Shown here: positions 9,515 through 19,807 of the stretch, piece after piece
Layout of the letters: each line of letters starts with the position of its first letter
Numbering within the stretch: position 1 is the first letter of the stretch
Assembly: GCF_900108365.1 (NCBI RefSeq)
Contig: NZ_FNWQ01000002.1
Coordinates: forward strand, 434,001 to 498,000
Direction: 5' to 3'
Source of the DNA: Chryseobacterium culicis
GTDB lineage: Bacteria; Bacteroidota; Bacteroidia; Flavobacteriales; Weeksellaceae
DNA: 64,000 bases
Made by a program: the position numbers and the translations under genes
Notes under the pieces: model-generated
Told to the model about the DNA's origin: nothing
Databases searched by the model: none
The model's input: only the letters and a program-made list of their open reading frames with translations

Positions 9515-10933
9515 ATGAGTAATTCCATTAAAAATAAAGAAGTTTTCGGAGAATCTTTTCTTCTTGAATCAGCGAAGGCAGAAAATCTGTATTTCGGCTA
9601 TGCTAAAGACATGCCGGTCATTGATTACCACAATCATCTTGAACCGGATGTTATTGAAGCCAACCAGCATTTCCGCTCTCCAACTGCGATATGGCTGGAT
9701 GGTGATCATTACAAATGGAGGGCTATGAGAAATTTTGGAATTGATGAACATCTGATCTCGGGAAAAGCTGCAGATCAGGAAAAATTCAGGAAATGGGCAG
9801 AGGTAGTGCCTTATACGCTTCGGAATCCATTATTTCACTGGACGCATCTTGAACTTAAAAATCCTTTTGGGATCAACGAATACCTGTCACCGCAAAACGC
9901 AGACGAAGTGTATCACAAGATGGATGAAAGCCTTCAGACCCCCGGTTTTCTGCCGCAATCCATTATTGAGAATTTTAAAGTAGAAGCACTGTGTACTACG
10001 GATGATCCGGCAGATGATCTTGCGCATCATATAGCGTTAAAAAGCAGTGGTTTTGCAACCGCAGTTCTTCCCGCCTTCCGTCCTGATTCCTATATTACTA
10101 TTACGAATCCCGAAAACTATCTTTCAGGAATAAAAAAGCTGGAAAAAGTCTGTGGATTTTCCATCACGTCAGTTTCTGACCTGTTGAATGCCCTCCAGTC
10201 AAGAGTCAATTATTTCGTGGAAGCAGGCGCAAAAGTAGCCGATCATGGCTTTGAATATTTCCCGGATACAACAAAATGGAACACTACTCTTGAAAAAGAA
10301 TTTTCCGAATTTCTGCAGGGTAATCTTACCTCATTTTCAGATCCGGAAGCCTTATGCGGCCATATGCTGAAAGAACTTTGCAGAATGTACTCAGAAAAAG
10401 GCTGGGTGCAGCAGTTTCATGTAGGAGCAACCAGAAATAATAATTCTGAAATGCTCGGAAAAATTGGCATCAATGCAGGTTATGACGCTATAGGAGAAAA
10501 CTATTATGCACAGAAACTGAGCATGCTGCTTGATCAACTGAATAGCGAAGGAAAACTTGCCAAAACGATTATCTACAATTTAAATCCGGCATTCAACGAA
10601 GTTCTGGCATCCCTTGCCGGAAACTTCAATGAGGGTGGAGTCAGATCCAAAATACAGTGGGGTGCAGCCTGGTGGTTCCTTGATCAGCTTGACGGAATGA
10701 CAAAACAGATGAATACGCTTTCCAATATCGGATTGATCAGTACGTTTGTCGGTATGTTAACCGATTCCAGAAGTCTGCTTTCATTTTCGAGACATGATTA
10801 TTTCAGAAGGCTTTTATGCAGTCTTTTTGGAAGCGAGATGGAGAGAGGTCTTCTTCCCGATGATGAACAATGGGTAGGAAAAATCATTCAGGATATCTGT
10901 TATCACAATACAAAAAAATATTTTGAAATCTAA
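9515..10933 (+). CDS. uxaC: Uronate isomerase (glucuronate isomerase)
   Basis: Interconverts D-glucuronate and D-fructuronate (or galacturonate and tagaturonate) in the cytoplasm. It is an amidohydrolase-superfamily TIM barrel of 472 aa, the usual UxaC length. The metal-binding HxH lies in MPVIDYHNHLEP near residue 35; QFHVGATRNNN and the later AWWFLDQLDGM also match the family. First gene of the uxaC-kdgK-eda-transporter operon. Together with uxuA and the SDR gene it completes the isomerase pathway from glucuronate to KDG. Confidence 0.96.
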   Translation: MSNSIKNKEVFGESFLLESAKAENLYFGYAKDMPVIDYHNHLEPDVIEANQHFRSPTAIWLDGDHYKWRAMRNFGIDEHLISGKAADQEKFRKWAEVVPYTLRNPLFHWTHLELKNPFGINEYLSPQNADEVYHKMDESLQTPGFLPQSIIENFKVEALCTTDDPADDLAHHIALKSSGFATAVLPAFRPDSYITITNPENYLSGIKKLEKVCGFSITSVSDLLNALQSRVNYFVEAGAKVADHGFEYFPDTTKWNTTLEKEFSEFLQGNLTSFSDPEALCGHMLKELCRMYSEKGWVQQFHVGATRNNNSEMLGKIGINAGYDAIGENYYAQKLSMLLDQLNSEGKLAKTIIYNLNPAFNEVLASLAGNFNEGGVRSKIQWGAAWWFLDQLDGMTKQMNTLSNIGLISTFVGMLTDSRSLLSFSRHDYFRRLLCSLFGSEMERGLLPDDEQWVGKIIQDICYHNTKKYFEI

Positions 10934-10937
10934 TACC

Positions 10938-11936
10938 ATGCAGAATTCAGCTAAAATAATATGCTTCGGAGAACTGCTTCTCCATTTCGCTCCCGATTCT
11001 GAAGGAAACTGGCTCAATGGGCAGTCTCTGAAAATTTATATCGGAGGAGCTGAATATAATGTGGCAGCAGCACTTTCCCAGTGGAAGAATTCTGTAAAAC
11101 TGTTAACCGCTTTACCGGAAAATTTTTTAGGAAATCAATTGGAATTTCAGCTTAAAAATAAAGGTATAGAAGTCATTGCAGAAAAAACTCAGGGAAGAAT
11201 GGGAACTTTTTATCTTTCTTCCGACAGCGATATGCAGAATGCGTCAGTTATTTATGACCGTTTTCCGTCCGTTTTTACCGGATCAGATTTCGAAGCATTC
11301 AGTGATGATGAGCTGTTTTCAGAGGTAAAATGGCTGCATATCAGTACCATTACTCCGGCATTAAGTGACAATGCATTCCGGAAATGTTTACATATCATGA
11401 AAGAAGCCGGAACACGAAATATTACGGTGTCTCTCGACCTCAATTACAGGGCACTGCTTTGGCAGAATAAAAATCCTCATATAATCAGAGAACTCATGCC
11501 TTTTGTCGATGTTCTTATGGGAAATATCTGGTCCGCTGAGCAGTTCCTGAGTATTCCTGTTGAATATGAGCTCAATGGAAATTCTGACGATGAAAACCTC
11601 CTGAAACAGGCAGAAAAAACAGCGCTGGAAATCAGGAAGCAATTTCCAAATGTAAAAAAGATAGCCAATACCTTTCGGTTTACGCATGGAGAAGAGGTCA
11701 ATTATTTTGCCACTTTATATACGGACGAGCATCTTCTGGTTTCAGAACAATATAATTCAGGCAGGATTGATGAAAGGGTAGGAAGCGGTGATGCTTTTAT
11801 GGCAGCTTTAATCCACGGAATTTTAAAAGGAAATCCTGAAAAACAGATTCTTGAGGATGCTGCAAAAGTTGCTTTCAAAAAGCTTTTTGTAAAAGGAGAT
11901 ACTATTGATGACAGCATTAATATCGAAAAATTATGA
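10938..11936 (+). CDS. kdgK: 2-keto-3-deoxygluconate kinase (PfkB family)
   Basis: Phosphorylates KDG to 2-keto-3-deoxy-6-phosphogluconate (KDPG). The ribokinase/PfkB fold is shown by the N-terminal GGAEYNVAAAL sugar-binding stretch and the C-terminal GSGDAFMAALIHG with the catalytic Asp. A frame-compatible TTG lies at 10923, but it would overlap uxaC; the ATG at 10938, four bases after the uxaC stop, gives MQNSAKIICFGE, the normal family start, and is preferred. The end overlaps the start of eda as ATGA, indicating translational coupling. PfkB kinases are hard to tell apart by sequence; the aldolase next door decides for KDG. Confidence 0.9.
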   Translation: MQNSAKIICFGELLLHFAPDSEGNWLNGQSLKIYIGGAEYNVAAALSQWKNSVKLLTALPENFLGNQLEFQLKNKGIEVIAEKTQGRMGTFYLSSDSDMQNASVIYDRFPSVFTGSDFEAFSDDELFSEVKWLHISTITPALSDNAFRKCLHIMKEAGTRNITVSLDLNYRALLWQNKNPHIIRELMPFVDVLMGNIWSAEQFLSIPVEYELNGNSDDENLLKQAEKTALEIRKQFPNVKKIANTFRFTHGEEVNYFATLYTDEHLLVSEQYNSGRIDERVGSGDAFMAALIHGILKGNPEKQILEDAAKVAFKKLFVKGDTIDDSINIEKL

Positions 11937-12568
11937 GTGAAATACTACAAAGAATAAAAGAACAGAAAATTGTTCCGTTGTTTTATAACGAATCATTTGA
12001 AGTCTCAAAAAATATTATCAATGCTTTGTACAAATCAGGAATCCGTGTGATCGAATATACGAACCGCGGCCATCAGGCACTGGAAAATTTCACAAAGCTG
12101 AAAGAAATTTCTCATACTGAATTTCCTGGCCTTCTGCTGGGAATCGGAACGGTGAAAAATAGACAGGAAATGGATGATTACGCCGCTGTAAAGGCAGACT
12201 TTATCATTACACCGGTCATCAGTGAAGCATTGGTAAAACATGCTCTTGAAAAAAACATCCTGCTGATTCCCGGCTGTTTTACCCCTTCCGATGTCAATAT
12301 TGCATATCAGAACGGTTTAAAACTGGTTAAAATATTTCCGGCAGATGCTTTAGGCAGGAATTATATCAAATCTATACAGCCTGTCTTTCCGGGAATGAAT
12401 TTCATGCCTACCGGAGGAATCAATGCAGCACCGGAAGATATTAAGGAATGGCTCAATGGCGGAGCTATAGCGGCTGGATTGGGAAGTTCACTCATTGGAA
12501 AAGATGTTAATGAAGAAGAACTGACTCTGAAAACAAAGAATTTATTGCAACAACTTAATCATAATTAA
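11933..12568 (+). CDS. eda: KDPG/KHG aldolase
   Basis: Cleaves KDPG to pyruvate and glyceraldehyde 3-phosphate, the last step of hexuronate breakdown. This 211-aa class I aldolase has the catalytic Glu in IRVIEYTNRG and the Schiff-base Lys in LVKIFPADALG, followed by the phosphate-binding FMPTGGIN. The ATG overlaps the kdgK stop (ATGA), and the next gene starts directly after its stop codon, so uxaC-kdgK-eda-transporter form one tightly packed operon. Confidence 0.95.
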   Translation: MSEILQRIKEQKIVPLFYNESFEVSKNIINALYKSGIRVIEYTNRGHQALENFTKLKEISHTEFPGLLLGIGTVKNRQEMDDYAAVKADFIITPVISEALVKHALEKNILLIPGCFTPSDVNIAYQNGLKLVKIFPADALGRNYIKSIQPVFPGMNFMPTGGINAAPEDIKEWLNGGAIAAGLGSSLIGKDVNEEELTLKTKNLLQQLNHN

Positions 12569-13843
12569 ATGCAGGCTCCTCAAAACCGTAATATAAGATG
12601 GTGGATGCTGTCTCTCGTTTTCCTTGCCACTACGATCAATTATCTTGACCGTCAGGTCATGGGTTTGCTGAAACCCGTGCTGGAAAGAGAATTCAGCTGG
12701 GATGAAAAAGATTACAGCTATATCGTCATGGCCTTTACCACCACTTATGCGATCGGTTATATGGCGATGGGACGCTTTATAGACAGAGTGGGAACCAAAA
12801 TAGGGTACGCCGTTTCCCTTATTGTATGGAGTCTGGCCTCAATAGGACATGGGTTTGTAAAAAGTACCATAGGATTTATTATAGCGAGAAGTACGCTGGG
12901 AATCAGTGAAGCCGGAAACTTTCCTGCCGCCATCAAATCTGTAGCGGAATGGTTCCCTAAAAAAGAAAGAGCATTAGCAACAGGAATTTTTAATTCAGGA
13001 GCAACGGTGGGAGCCATATTAGCACCGCTGATTGTTCCTTTCATTCTCGGACATTACGGCTGGAGACAGACTTTTGTGTGGATTGGTGCTCTGGGTATGA
13101 TTTGGATTATCCTTTGGTGGAAATTCTATGCCGTACCGGAAAAAACAAAAACTCTAAGCAGGGAAGAACTGCAGTACATCAAAAGTGACCAGAATGAAAA
13201 AACAGAAGAAAAAAAGCAAATTCCTTTATCAGAATTACTCAAATATAAAGTGACATGGTCATTTGCCATCGGTAAAATATTAACAGACCCTATCTGGTAT
13301 TTCTTCATGTTCTGGCTGCCTGCATATTTCTCAGATGTGTTCAAAATGGATTTAACAAAACCGTCTATTCCGTTGATCATTATTTACAGCGGAACCACGA
13401 TAGGAAGCATTGGCGGAGGCTATCTCTCATCATTTCTCATCAAAAAGGGCTGGGCGATCGGGAAAGCCAGAAGCTTAACGATGTTGCTCTTTGCTTTAAT
13501 GGTTGTTCCGGTCATGTTCTCAAAATATGTAGATAATATGTGGCTGATTACCCTGGTTATTGCTCTTGCTACAGCGGCACATCAGGGCTGGGGAGCGAAT
13601 CTTATGACCACGGTTGGCGATCAGCTGCCTAATCATTATGTAAGCTCTGTAATAGGTTTTGGCGGAATGCTCGGTTCAGCAGCAGGAATTATTTTTCCGC
13701 TTTTTATCGGAATTGTTCTCGATGCTTTTAAAAAGTCTGGAAACATCAACGGAGGCTATAATATTATATTTTTTATAGCGGGAATATCCTATGTTACAGC
13801 CTGGGGACTGATCAAAATAATCAACAGAAAGAAAACCGTATGA
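12569..13843 (+). CDS. MFS hexuronate transporter (ExuT/ACS family)
   Basis: Inner-membrane major facilitator of 424 aa with about 12 predicted membrane helices. The N-terminal ATTINYLDRQVMG and RFIDRVGTKIGY loop and the GISEAGNFPAAIKSVAEWFP stretch are typical of the anion:cation symporter family that includes ExuT (hexuronate/H+ symport). The ATG follows the eda stop with no gap (TAAATG). Being last in the uronate operon, it most likely imports glucuronate or galacturonate from the periplasm. Confidence 0.9.
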   Translation: MQAPQNRNIRWWMLSLVFLATTINYLDRQVMGLLKPVLEREFSWDEKDYSYIVMAFTTTYAIGYMAMGRFIDRVGTKIGYAVSLIVWSLASIGHGFVKSTIGFIIARSTLGISEAGNFPAAIKSVAEWFPKKERALATGIFNSGATVGAILAPLIVPFILGHYGWRQTFVWIGALGMIWIILWWKFYAVPEKTKTLSREELQYIKSDQNEKTEEKKQIPLSELLKYKVTWSFAIGKILTDPIWYFFMFWLPAYFSDVFKMDLTKPSIPLIIIYSGTTIGSIGGGYLSSFLIKKGWAIGKARSLTMLLFALMVVPVMFSKYVDNMWLITLVIALATAAHQGWGANLMTTVGDQLPNHYVSSVIGFGGMLGSAAGIIFPLFIGIVLDAFKKSGNINGGYNIIFFIAGISYVTAWGLIKIINRKKTV

Positions 13844-13898
13844 CAACTATATATAATGATCTGTAATCCATTATAACAATAAAATATGAATTCCCCTG

Positions 13899-13933
13899 CT
13901 GAGTGCAACGCGCCTGCAAATCTGCGGACTCAG
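13899..13933. repeat. Short inverted repeat in the gap before the GH43 run
   Basis: CTGAGT at 13899-13904 is matched by ACTCAG at 13928-13933 around a GC-richer centre, unlike the AT-rich flanks. It may be a weak terminator of the uronate operon or a remnant of a dispersed repeat. The rest of the 13844-14008 gap shows nothing else clear. Confidence 0.3.
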
Positions 13934-14008
13934 TGCTAAAAAAAGAATTACGATAACTAACAGATATTTAAAAACTGTAAAACATTAAAAACTATAAAAA
14001 GAATAACA

Positions 14009-15727
14009 ATGAAACAGAATATAATGAATTTAGCTTTTTTCAGGAATAAAACCCATATCCTTGCAGCAGCAGCTTTGCTTTCTGTGACTACTGTTTCTGC
14101 CCAGACATTCTCTGATTTTACGTACCAGGGAAATGATAAAATATACAATGACAACCCTCTTAAACCGGACGAATTCTATTCTCCTATTCTTCAGGGCTGT
14201 TATCCGGATCCCAGTATTACCAGAAAGGGAGAAGATTATTATCTCGTAAACTCTTCATTTTCAATGTTTCCGGGAGTTCCTATTTTTACATCTAAAGATC
14301 TGGTAAACTGGAAACAGATAGGACACGTACTGGACAGACCTTCACAGCTAAAAGTTGAAAAATCAGGGGTTTCGCACGGAATTTATGCGCCGGACATCAA
14401 ATACAATAAGCACAACGACACTTTTTATATGATCACTACCCAGTTTGCAGGCGGTATCGGAAATATGGTCGTAAAAACAAAAGATCCTTCAAAAGGATGG
14501 AGCGAAGTTCAGAAACTTAATTTTGAGGGCATTGATCCGGCGATGTTCTTTGATGATGACGGAAAAGCGTATATCGTTCATAACGATGCCCCGCCGCAAG
14601 GAACCGAGCAGTACAACGGCCACCGCGTTATCAAAATGTGGGACTATGATCTTGAAAAAGACCAGGTGGTGCCGGGCTCGGATAAAATTATTGTCAACGG
14701 TGGAGTTGATCTATCTCAAAAACCCATCTGGATTGAAGGTCCCCATATTTACAAAAAGAATGGTAAGTACTATCTGATGTGTGCTGAAGGAGGAACCGGA
14801 GGTAATCACAGTGAGGTTATCTTTATGGCTGATTCTCCAAAAGGACCTTATATTCCGGCTGCCGGTAACCCGATTCTTACACAGCGTTATTTCCCGAAAG
14901 ACAGAAAAGAAAAAGTAGACTGGGCCGGTCATGCAGATCTTGTAGAAACTCCGGACGGCAAGTATTACGGAGTATTTCTTGCCATACGCCCCAATGAGAA
15001 AAACCGGGTTAATAAAGGCCGTGAAACATTCATCCTTCCGGTGGACTGGACTGGAAAATATCCTGTCTTTCAGAACGGGCTCGTTCCTATGAAACCCAAG
15101 CTTAAATTGCCGGAAGGTACTCAGAATCTGAATGGGCAGAAAGGATTTTTCCCCAATGGAAACTTCACTTATACAGATAAGCTTACAGATAAAAATCTGG
15201 ACTACCGATGGATTGCCATGCGCGGACCCCGCGAAAGTTTTATTAGCGTAACAAAAAACGGAGTAAAAGTAAATCCTTTTGAAACTAATATTAAAGCATT
15301 GGCCCCCGTATCTGCGTTATTCCACAGATTACAGCATGAATCATTCGAAACTTCTGTAACCCTTGATTTTAAGCCCAAATCTCAAAAAGAGCTGGCTGGA
15401 ATTACCTGCTATCAGAGTGAAACATTCAATTATGTTTTCGGAATCACGAAAAAGGACAAGGATTTCTACATCGTACTGGAAAGAACTGAAAAAGGAACAT
15501 CAAAGCTGATCGCAAGCGAGAAAATATCTTTATCAAAGCCGGTTAAACTACAGGTTGTTGCCGATAGAGATGAACATAGCTTTAACTACTCAACAGGCGG
15601 TAACAGCTATAAAAATCTTGGAGGACCCGTTTCCGGTGATATTCTTTCTACGGATGTGGCAGGAGGTTTTACAGGAAGCCTCATAGGGCTTTACAGCACG
15701 TCCTCCAATGATATCGTTCCCAATTAA
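14009..15727 (+). CDS. GH43 beta-xylosidase/arabinofuranosidase, apparently clipped at the C terminus
   Basis: Secreted GH43 five-bladed propeller enzyme acting on xylan side chains or xylo-oligosaccharides. A signal peptide covers about residues 1-32 (ending VSAQ). The catalytic residues are seen in GCYPDPSI (base Asp), GIDPAMFFDDDG (pKa-modulating Asp) and WIEGPHIYKKNGKYY (acid Glu). A C-terminal concanavalin-like domain starts near residue 380. The protein stops at YSTSSNDIVPN, where relatives usually continue for about ten residues ending in a last beta strand. A dispersed-repeat-like sequence follows at once. It may be functional, but the end looks recently altered. Exact substrate cannot be told. 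Confidence 0.87.
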   Translation: MKQNIMNLAFFRNKTHILAAAALLSVTTVSAQTFSDFTYQGNDKIYNDNPLKPDEFYSPILQGCYPDPSITRKGEDYYLVNSSFSMFPGVPIFTSKDLVNWKQIGHVLDRPSQLKVEKSGVSHGIYAPDIKYNKHNDTFYMITTQFAGGIGNMVVKTKDPSKGWSEVQKLNFEGIDPAMFFDDDGKAYIVHNDAPPQGTEQYNGHRVIKMWDYDLEKDQVVPGSDKIIVNGGVDLSQKPIWIEGPHIYKKNGKYYLMCAEGGTGGNHSEVIFMADSPKGPYIPAAGNPILTQRYFPKDRKEKVDWAGHADLVETPDGKYYGVFLAIRPNEKNRVNKGRETFILPVDWTGKYPVFQNGLVPMKPKLKLPEGTQNLNGQKGFFPNGNFTYTDKLTDKNLDYRWIAMRGPRESFISVTKNGVKVNPFETNIKALAPVSALFHRLQHESFETSVTLDFKPKSQKELAGITCYQSETFNYVFGITKKDKDFYIVLERTEKGTSKLIASEKISLSKPVKLQVVADRDEHSFNYSTGGNSYKNLGGPVSGDILSTDVAGGFTGSLIGLYSTSSNDIVPN

Positions 15728-15740
15728 TTGAGCATCAGCA

Positions 15741-15768
15741 ATGTCACACTGAGTTTGTCGAGGGTGTT
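15741..15768. repeat. Dispersed intergenic repeat fragment (TGTCACACTGAG type)
   Basis: The stretch around TGTCACACTGAG...TTGTCGAGGG resembles a short repeat that, from memory, is common between genes in flavobacterial genomes. It sits directly after the shortened C terminus of the upstream GH43. Only one copy is in the window, so the repeat status is inferred. Confidence 0.4.
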
Positions 15769-15810
15769 TCCTTTTAAAATTGAAAAGTAAAACCAAACAT
15801 ACAATACATT

Positions 15811-17418
15811 TTGAAAATCAAAAAATCTTATATAGTTTCTTTATTGGGGTTTATCGGGCTGAATCTTCTCTCAGCCCAGGTAAATCCTTCCGGAAAACAG
15901 GGCACAGCATTTACCAACCCAATTATTTGGGCAGATGCACCGGATTTATCCATTACCAGAAACGGAAGTGATTTTTACCTGATCAGTACCACCATGCATC
16001 TGATGCCCGGAGCTCCCGTAATGCATTCCAAAGATCTGGTCCATTGGGAAATGTCCGGATATGTTTTTGATACACTGAATGATAATTCAAAATATAATCT
16101 GCTGAACGGAACAGTCTATGGAAGAGGGCAGTGGGCTTCTTCAATCCGTTACCATAAAGGGAAATATTATGTCTTATTTTCTCCGAATGATGAACCTTTC
16201 AAATCTTATTTCTATGTGACTGATGATCCCGAAAAAGGAAAATGGAAACTCATCACAAGAACGCGCCATTTTCACGATGCTTCACTGTTTTTTGATGATG
16301 ATGACAGAATCTACGTTTTCACCTCCAATAAAGTTTTTGAGCTGAGCCAGGATTTTAAAGAAGTTATCGGAAATCCGGATGGAACCGAAGTCTTTCAGAA
16401 AGATGATTCGGAAACCGGACTTCTGGAAGGCAACCAGATCATCAAAAGAAACGGAAAATACTACATGATGATGATCTCGTGGCCTAAAAACGGGAAACGC
16501 CGCCAGGTCGTCTACAGATCAGACCAGGTAAAAGGTCCGTATGAGAAAAAAATAATTCTGGAAGATAATTTTTTAGGGTTTTCCTACGCAGGTCAGGGCG
16601 CTTTGATAGATGATGAAAACGGCAACTGGTATTCTCTGATTTTCCAGGACAGAAACGGAGTGGGACGTGTTCCTTTATTGCTGCCCGTTGAATGGAAAAA
16701 CGACTGGCCGGTGTTGGGAGATAATGGGAAAGTCCCCTTGAAAGGAGAAGTTCCGCTTCCGCCATTCAAAGCGAAAAATCATCTGGTAGAAAGTGATGAG
16801 TTTTCCGGTAAAAAAATGAAAATTCAGTGGCAGTGGAATCATAATCCTGTGAATGAAGCATGGTCTTTATCCGAAAGAAAAGGATTTCTGAGACTGAAAA
16901 CCAGCAGGGTAGTAGATAATCTGTAAGCTGCACCAAATACTTTAACTCAAAGGATGGAAGGTCCGGTTTCTTCAGCGGTTGTAGCAATGGATCTCAAAGG
17001 AATGAAAGATGGAGATGTTGCAGGTTTCAGCGCCTTCAACGGGGATTCCGGGATTTTGTCAGTAGTAAAGGAAGGTAAAGAAAAATTCATTGTTTTTTCA
17101 ACCAATGAAGTAAGCCTGGACAGTAAAACCAAAGCGATTACCGGAGTTAAAAAAGAAGAAAAAAAACGGATTCCTCTCAATTCGGATAAGGTTTTCCTGC
17201 GTATTGATGCGAATTTTAATCTTGGGAAAGATCTCGCAGATTTTTATTACAGCACTGATCAGAAGAACTGGACAGAGATGGCAAAAGACTACAAAATGAT
17301 CTTTGATTACCGTAGATTTTTTATGGGATCCAAATTCGCAGTTTTCAATTATGCCACTAAAAATACCGGAGGTTTCGTAGATGTTGATTTTTTTAGGATC
17401 AATGAAACAGGAAAATAA
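15811..17418 (+). pseudogene. GH43 arabinofuranosidase/xylosidase interrupted by an in-frame TAA
   Basis: One frame encodes a secreted GH43 enzyme, but a TAA at 16924-16926 splits it after DNL. Reading through gives AAPNTLTQRMEGP, the conserved opening strand of the C-terminal concanavalin-like domain, which then runs to 17418. The N-terminal 371 residues hold a signal peptide (ending LLSAQ) and a complete propeller with ADAPDLSI (base Asp), HFHDASLFFDDDD (Asp) and LLEGNQIIKRNGKYY (acid Glu). The only start fitting the signal peptide is TTG at 15811. A single substitution from TAC/TAT to TAA would explain the break. A truncated catalytic domain could still be made; a sequencing error cannot be excluded. 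Confidence 0.8.
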
Positions 17419-17489
17419 TAATAGAAGCACAGAAAATCTGTGATAAATAAGCAAAAAAATAATACACTATTATTTTTTTATCCAAAATA

Positions 17490-17512
17490 ATAAGTGTTGA
17501 AACTACAAATAA
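17490..17512. promoter_or_regulatory. Weak candidate AraR-type box before the esterase gene
   Basis: The left arm ATAAGTGT (17490-17497) is identical to the left arm of the 23-bp palindrome before transaldolase. The right arm ACAAATAA matches the ideal ACACTTAT only in part. It ends 6 bp before the esterase ATG. It may be a half-site or chance. Confidence 0.25.
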
Positions 17513-18391
<879 letters not shown>

Positions 18392-18430
18392 CCATCAGAT
18401 TAAATTTTTTTTAAATCCAATTCCCATTCT

Positions 18431-19807
18431 ATGAATATCAGTAAACTATATCTCAGCATAATGCCATTGATAGGGTTTTCCCCAATGGGATTTTCCCAGA
18501 ATCCTATCGTACAGACCAGTTATACAGCGGATCCTGCTCCCATGGTTTATAATGACAGACTATATGTGTATACCACTCACGATGAAGATGATTCTACATG
18601 GTTTACCATGAACGACTGGAAAGTATATTCCACGAATGATATGGTCAACTGGACGGATCACGGAACAGTACTTTCCTATAAAGATTTTGACTGGGCAAAA
18701 CGCGATGCCTGGGCTGCACAATGCATTGAAAGAAACGGGAAGTTTTTCATCTATGCTCCCATGTGGTCCAAAACCAATAATAAAGGCGCCATTGGTGTTG
18801 CTGTAGGCGACAGTCCGTTTGGACCCTTCCATGATCCATTGGGAAAACCGCTTGTGCAGAGCGAATGGGGAGATATTGATCCCACTGTTTTTGTGGATGA
18901 TGACGGCCAGGCTCATATGTATTGGGGAAACCCTAAGCTTAAATATGTAAAGCTGAATGAGGATATGATTTCCTATTCCGGAAGCATCACAGAAGTTCCG
19001 ATGAGTGAAGAATCATTTGGTAAAAGAGAGGGAACACCTAATCCGGAAAGACCTTCAAAATATGAGGAAGGGCCCTGGCTGTACAAAAGAAAAAATTTCT
19101 ATTATCTCTTCTGGCCTGGAGGTCCTCTACCCGAATTTATAGGATATTCTACCGGAAAAACAGCACAGGGACCGTGGAAATACGGAGGCATTATCATGCC
19201 TGCAGAAGGAAAATCATTTACCAATCATCCCGGCGTTATAGACTTCCGGGGGAAAACGTATTTCTTTTATCACAATGGTGCATTGCCGGGCGGAAGCGGT
19301 TTTACAAGATCGGTAAGTCTGCAGGAACTTACATTCAATAAAGACGGTTCCATTTCACCGTTTTCAATGACTGACGGTATTACCAAAGCTATTGCAGCAG
19401 TTAATCCTTATTCGTTCAATCAGGCAGAAATGATTGCCTGGTCGGAAAATGTAAAATCCTATCAGAATAAAGAGGCTGGTGTTTTCATCAAAGCAAAGAA
19501 AAATGGGGCTTATACCAGTGTAAAGAATGTTGATTTCCGGAAAAAAGGAGTTGCTGCCTTCTCTGCAAGAGTAGGAACTACCCATAATAGTGACGTTACA
19601 ATGACCGTTCATCTGGATGCTGTGAACGGACCCGTTGCCGCTACGGTAAAGGTTCCGCTGACGGGCGGGGATGACCGCTGGGAAACCGTAAAAGTTCAGT
19701 TGACTGAAAAAATTACCGGTATCCATGATCTGTACTTTGTATTCAATGGAAAAGCCTCAACAGATATTATGTACTTCGATTACTGGACCTTTCTTGAAAA
19801 TAATTAA
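18431..19807 (+). CDS. GH43 arabinoxylan arabinofuranohydrolase with CBM6-like domain
   Basis: Secreted GH43 enzyme, 458 aa, with signal peptide (ending MGFSQ). The catalytic triad is in [11 protein letters not shown] (base Asp), [20 protein letters not shown] (Asp) and [20 protein letters not shown] (acid Glu). From about residue 325 a beta-sandwich resembling CBM6 follows, which would bind xylan chains. This layout is typical of XynD-like arabinoxylan arabinofuranohydrolases or xylosidases. The stop codon shares its last base with the start of the next gene (TAATG), so translation is probably coupled. Confidence 0.88.
   Translation: MNISKLYLSIMPLIGFSPMGFSQNPIVQTSYTADPAPMVYNDRLYVYTTHDEDDSTWFTMNDWKVYSTNDMVNWTDHGTVLSYKDFDWAKRDAWAAQCIERNGKFFIYAPMWSKTNNKGAIGVAVGDSPFGPFHDPLGKPLVQSEWGDIDPTVFVDDDGQAHMYWGNPKLKYVKLNEDMISYSGSITEVPMSEESFGKREGTPNPERPSKYEEGPWLYKRKNFYYLFWPGGPLPEFIGYSTGKTAQGPWKYGGIIMPAEGKSFTNHPGVIDFRGKTYFFYHNGALPGGSGFTRSVSLQELTFNKDGSISPFSMTDGITKAIAAVNPYSFNQAEMIAWSENVKSYQNKEAGVFIKAKKNGAYTSVKNVDFRKKGVAAFSARVGTTHNSDVTMTVHLDAVNGPVAATVKVPLTGGDDRWETVKVQLTEKITGIHDLYFVFNGKASTDIMYFDYWTFLENN

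Noticed and set aside
10923..10940. TTG start for kdgK at 10923
   Set aside because: It would overlap uxaC by 11 bp; the ATG at 10938 fits the family N terminus.
12035..12241. Antisense open frame within eda
   Set aside because: Shadow of a gene with intact aldolase motifs.
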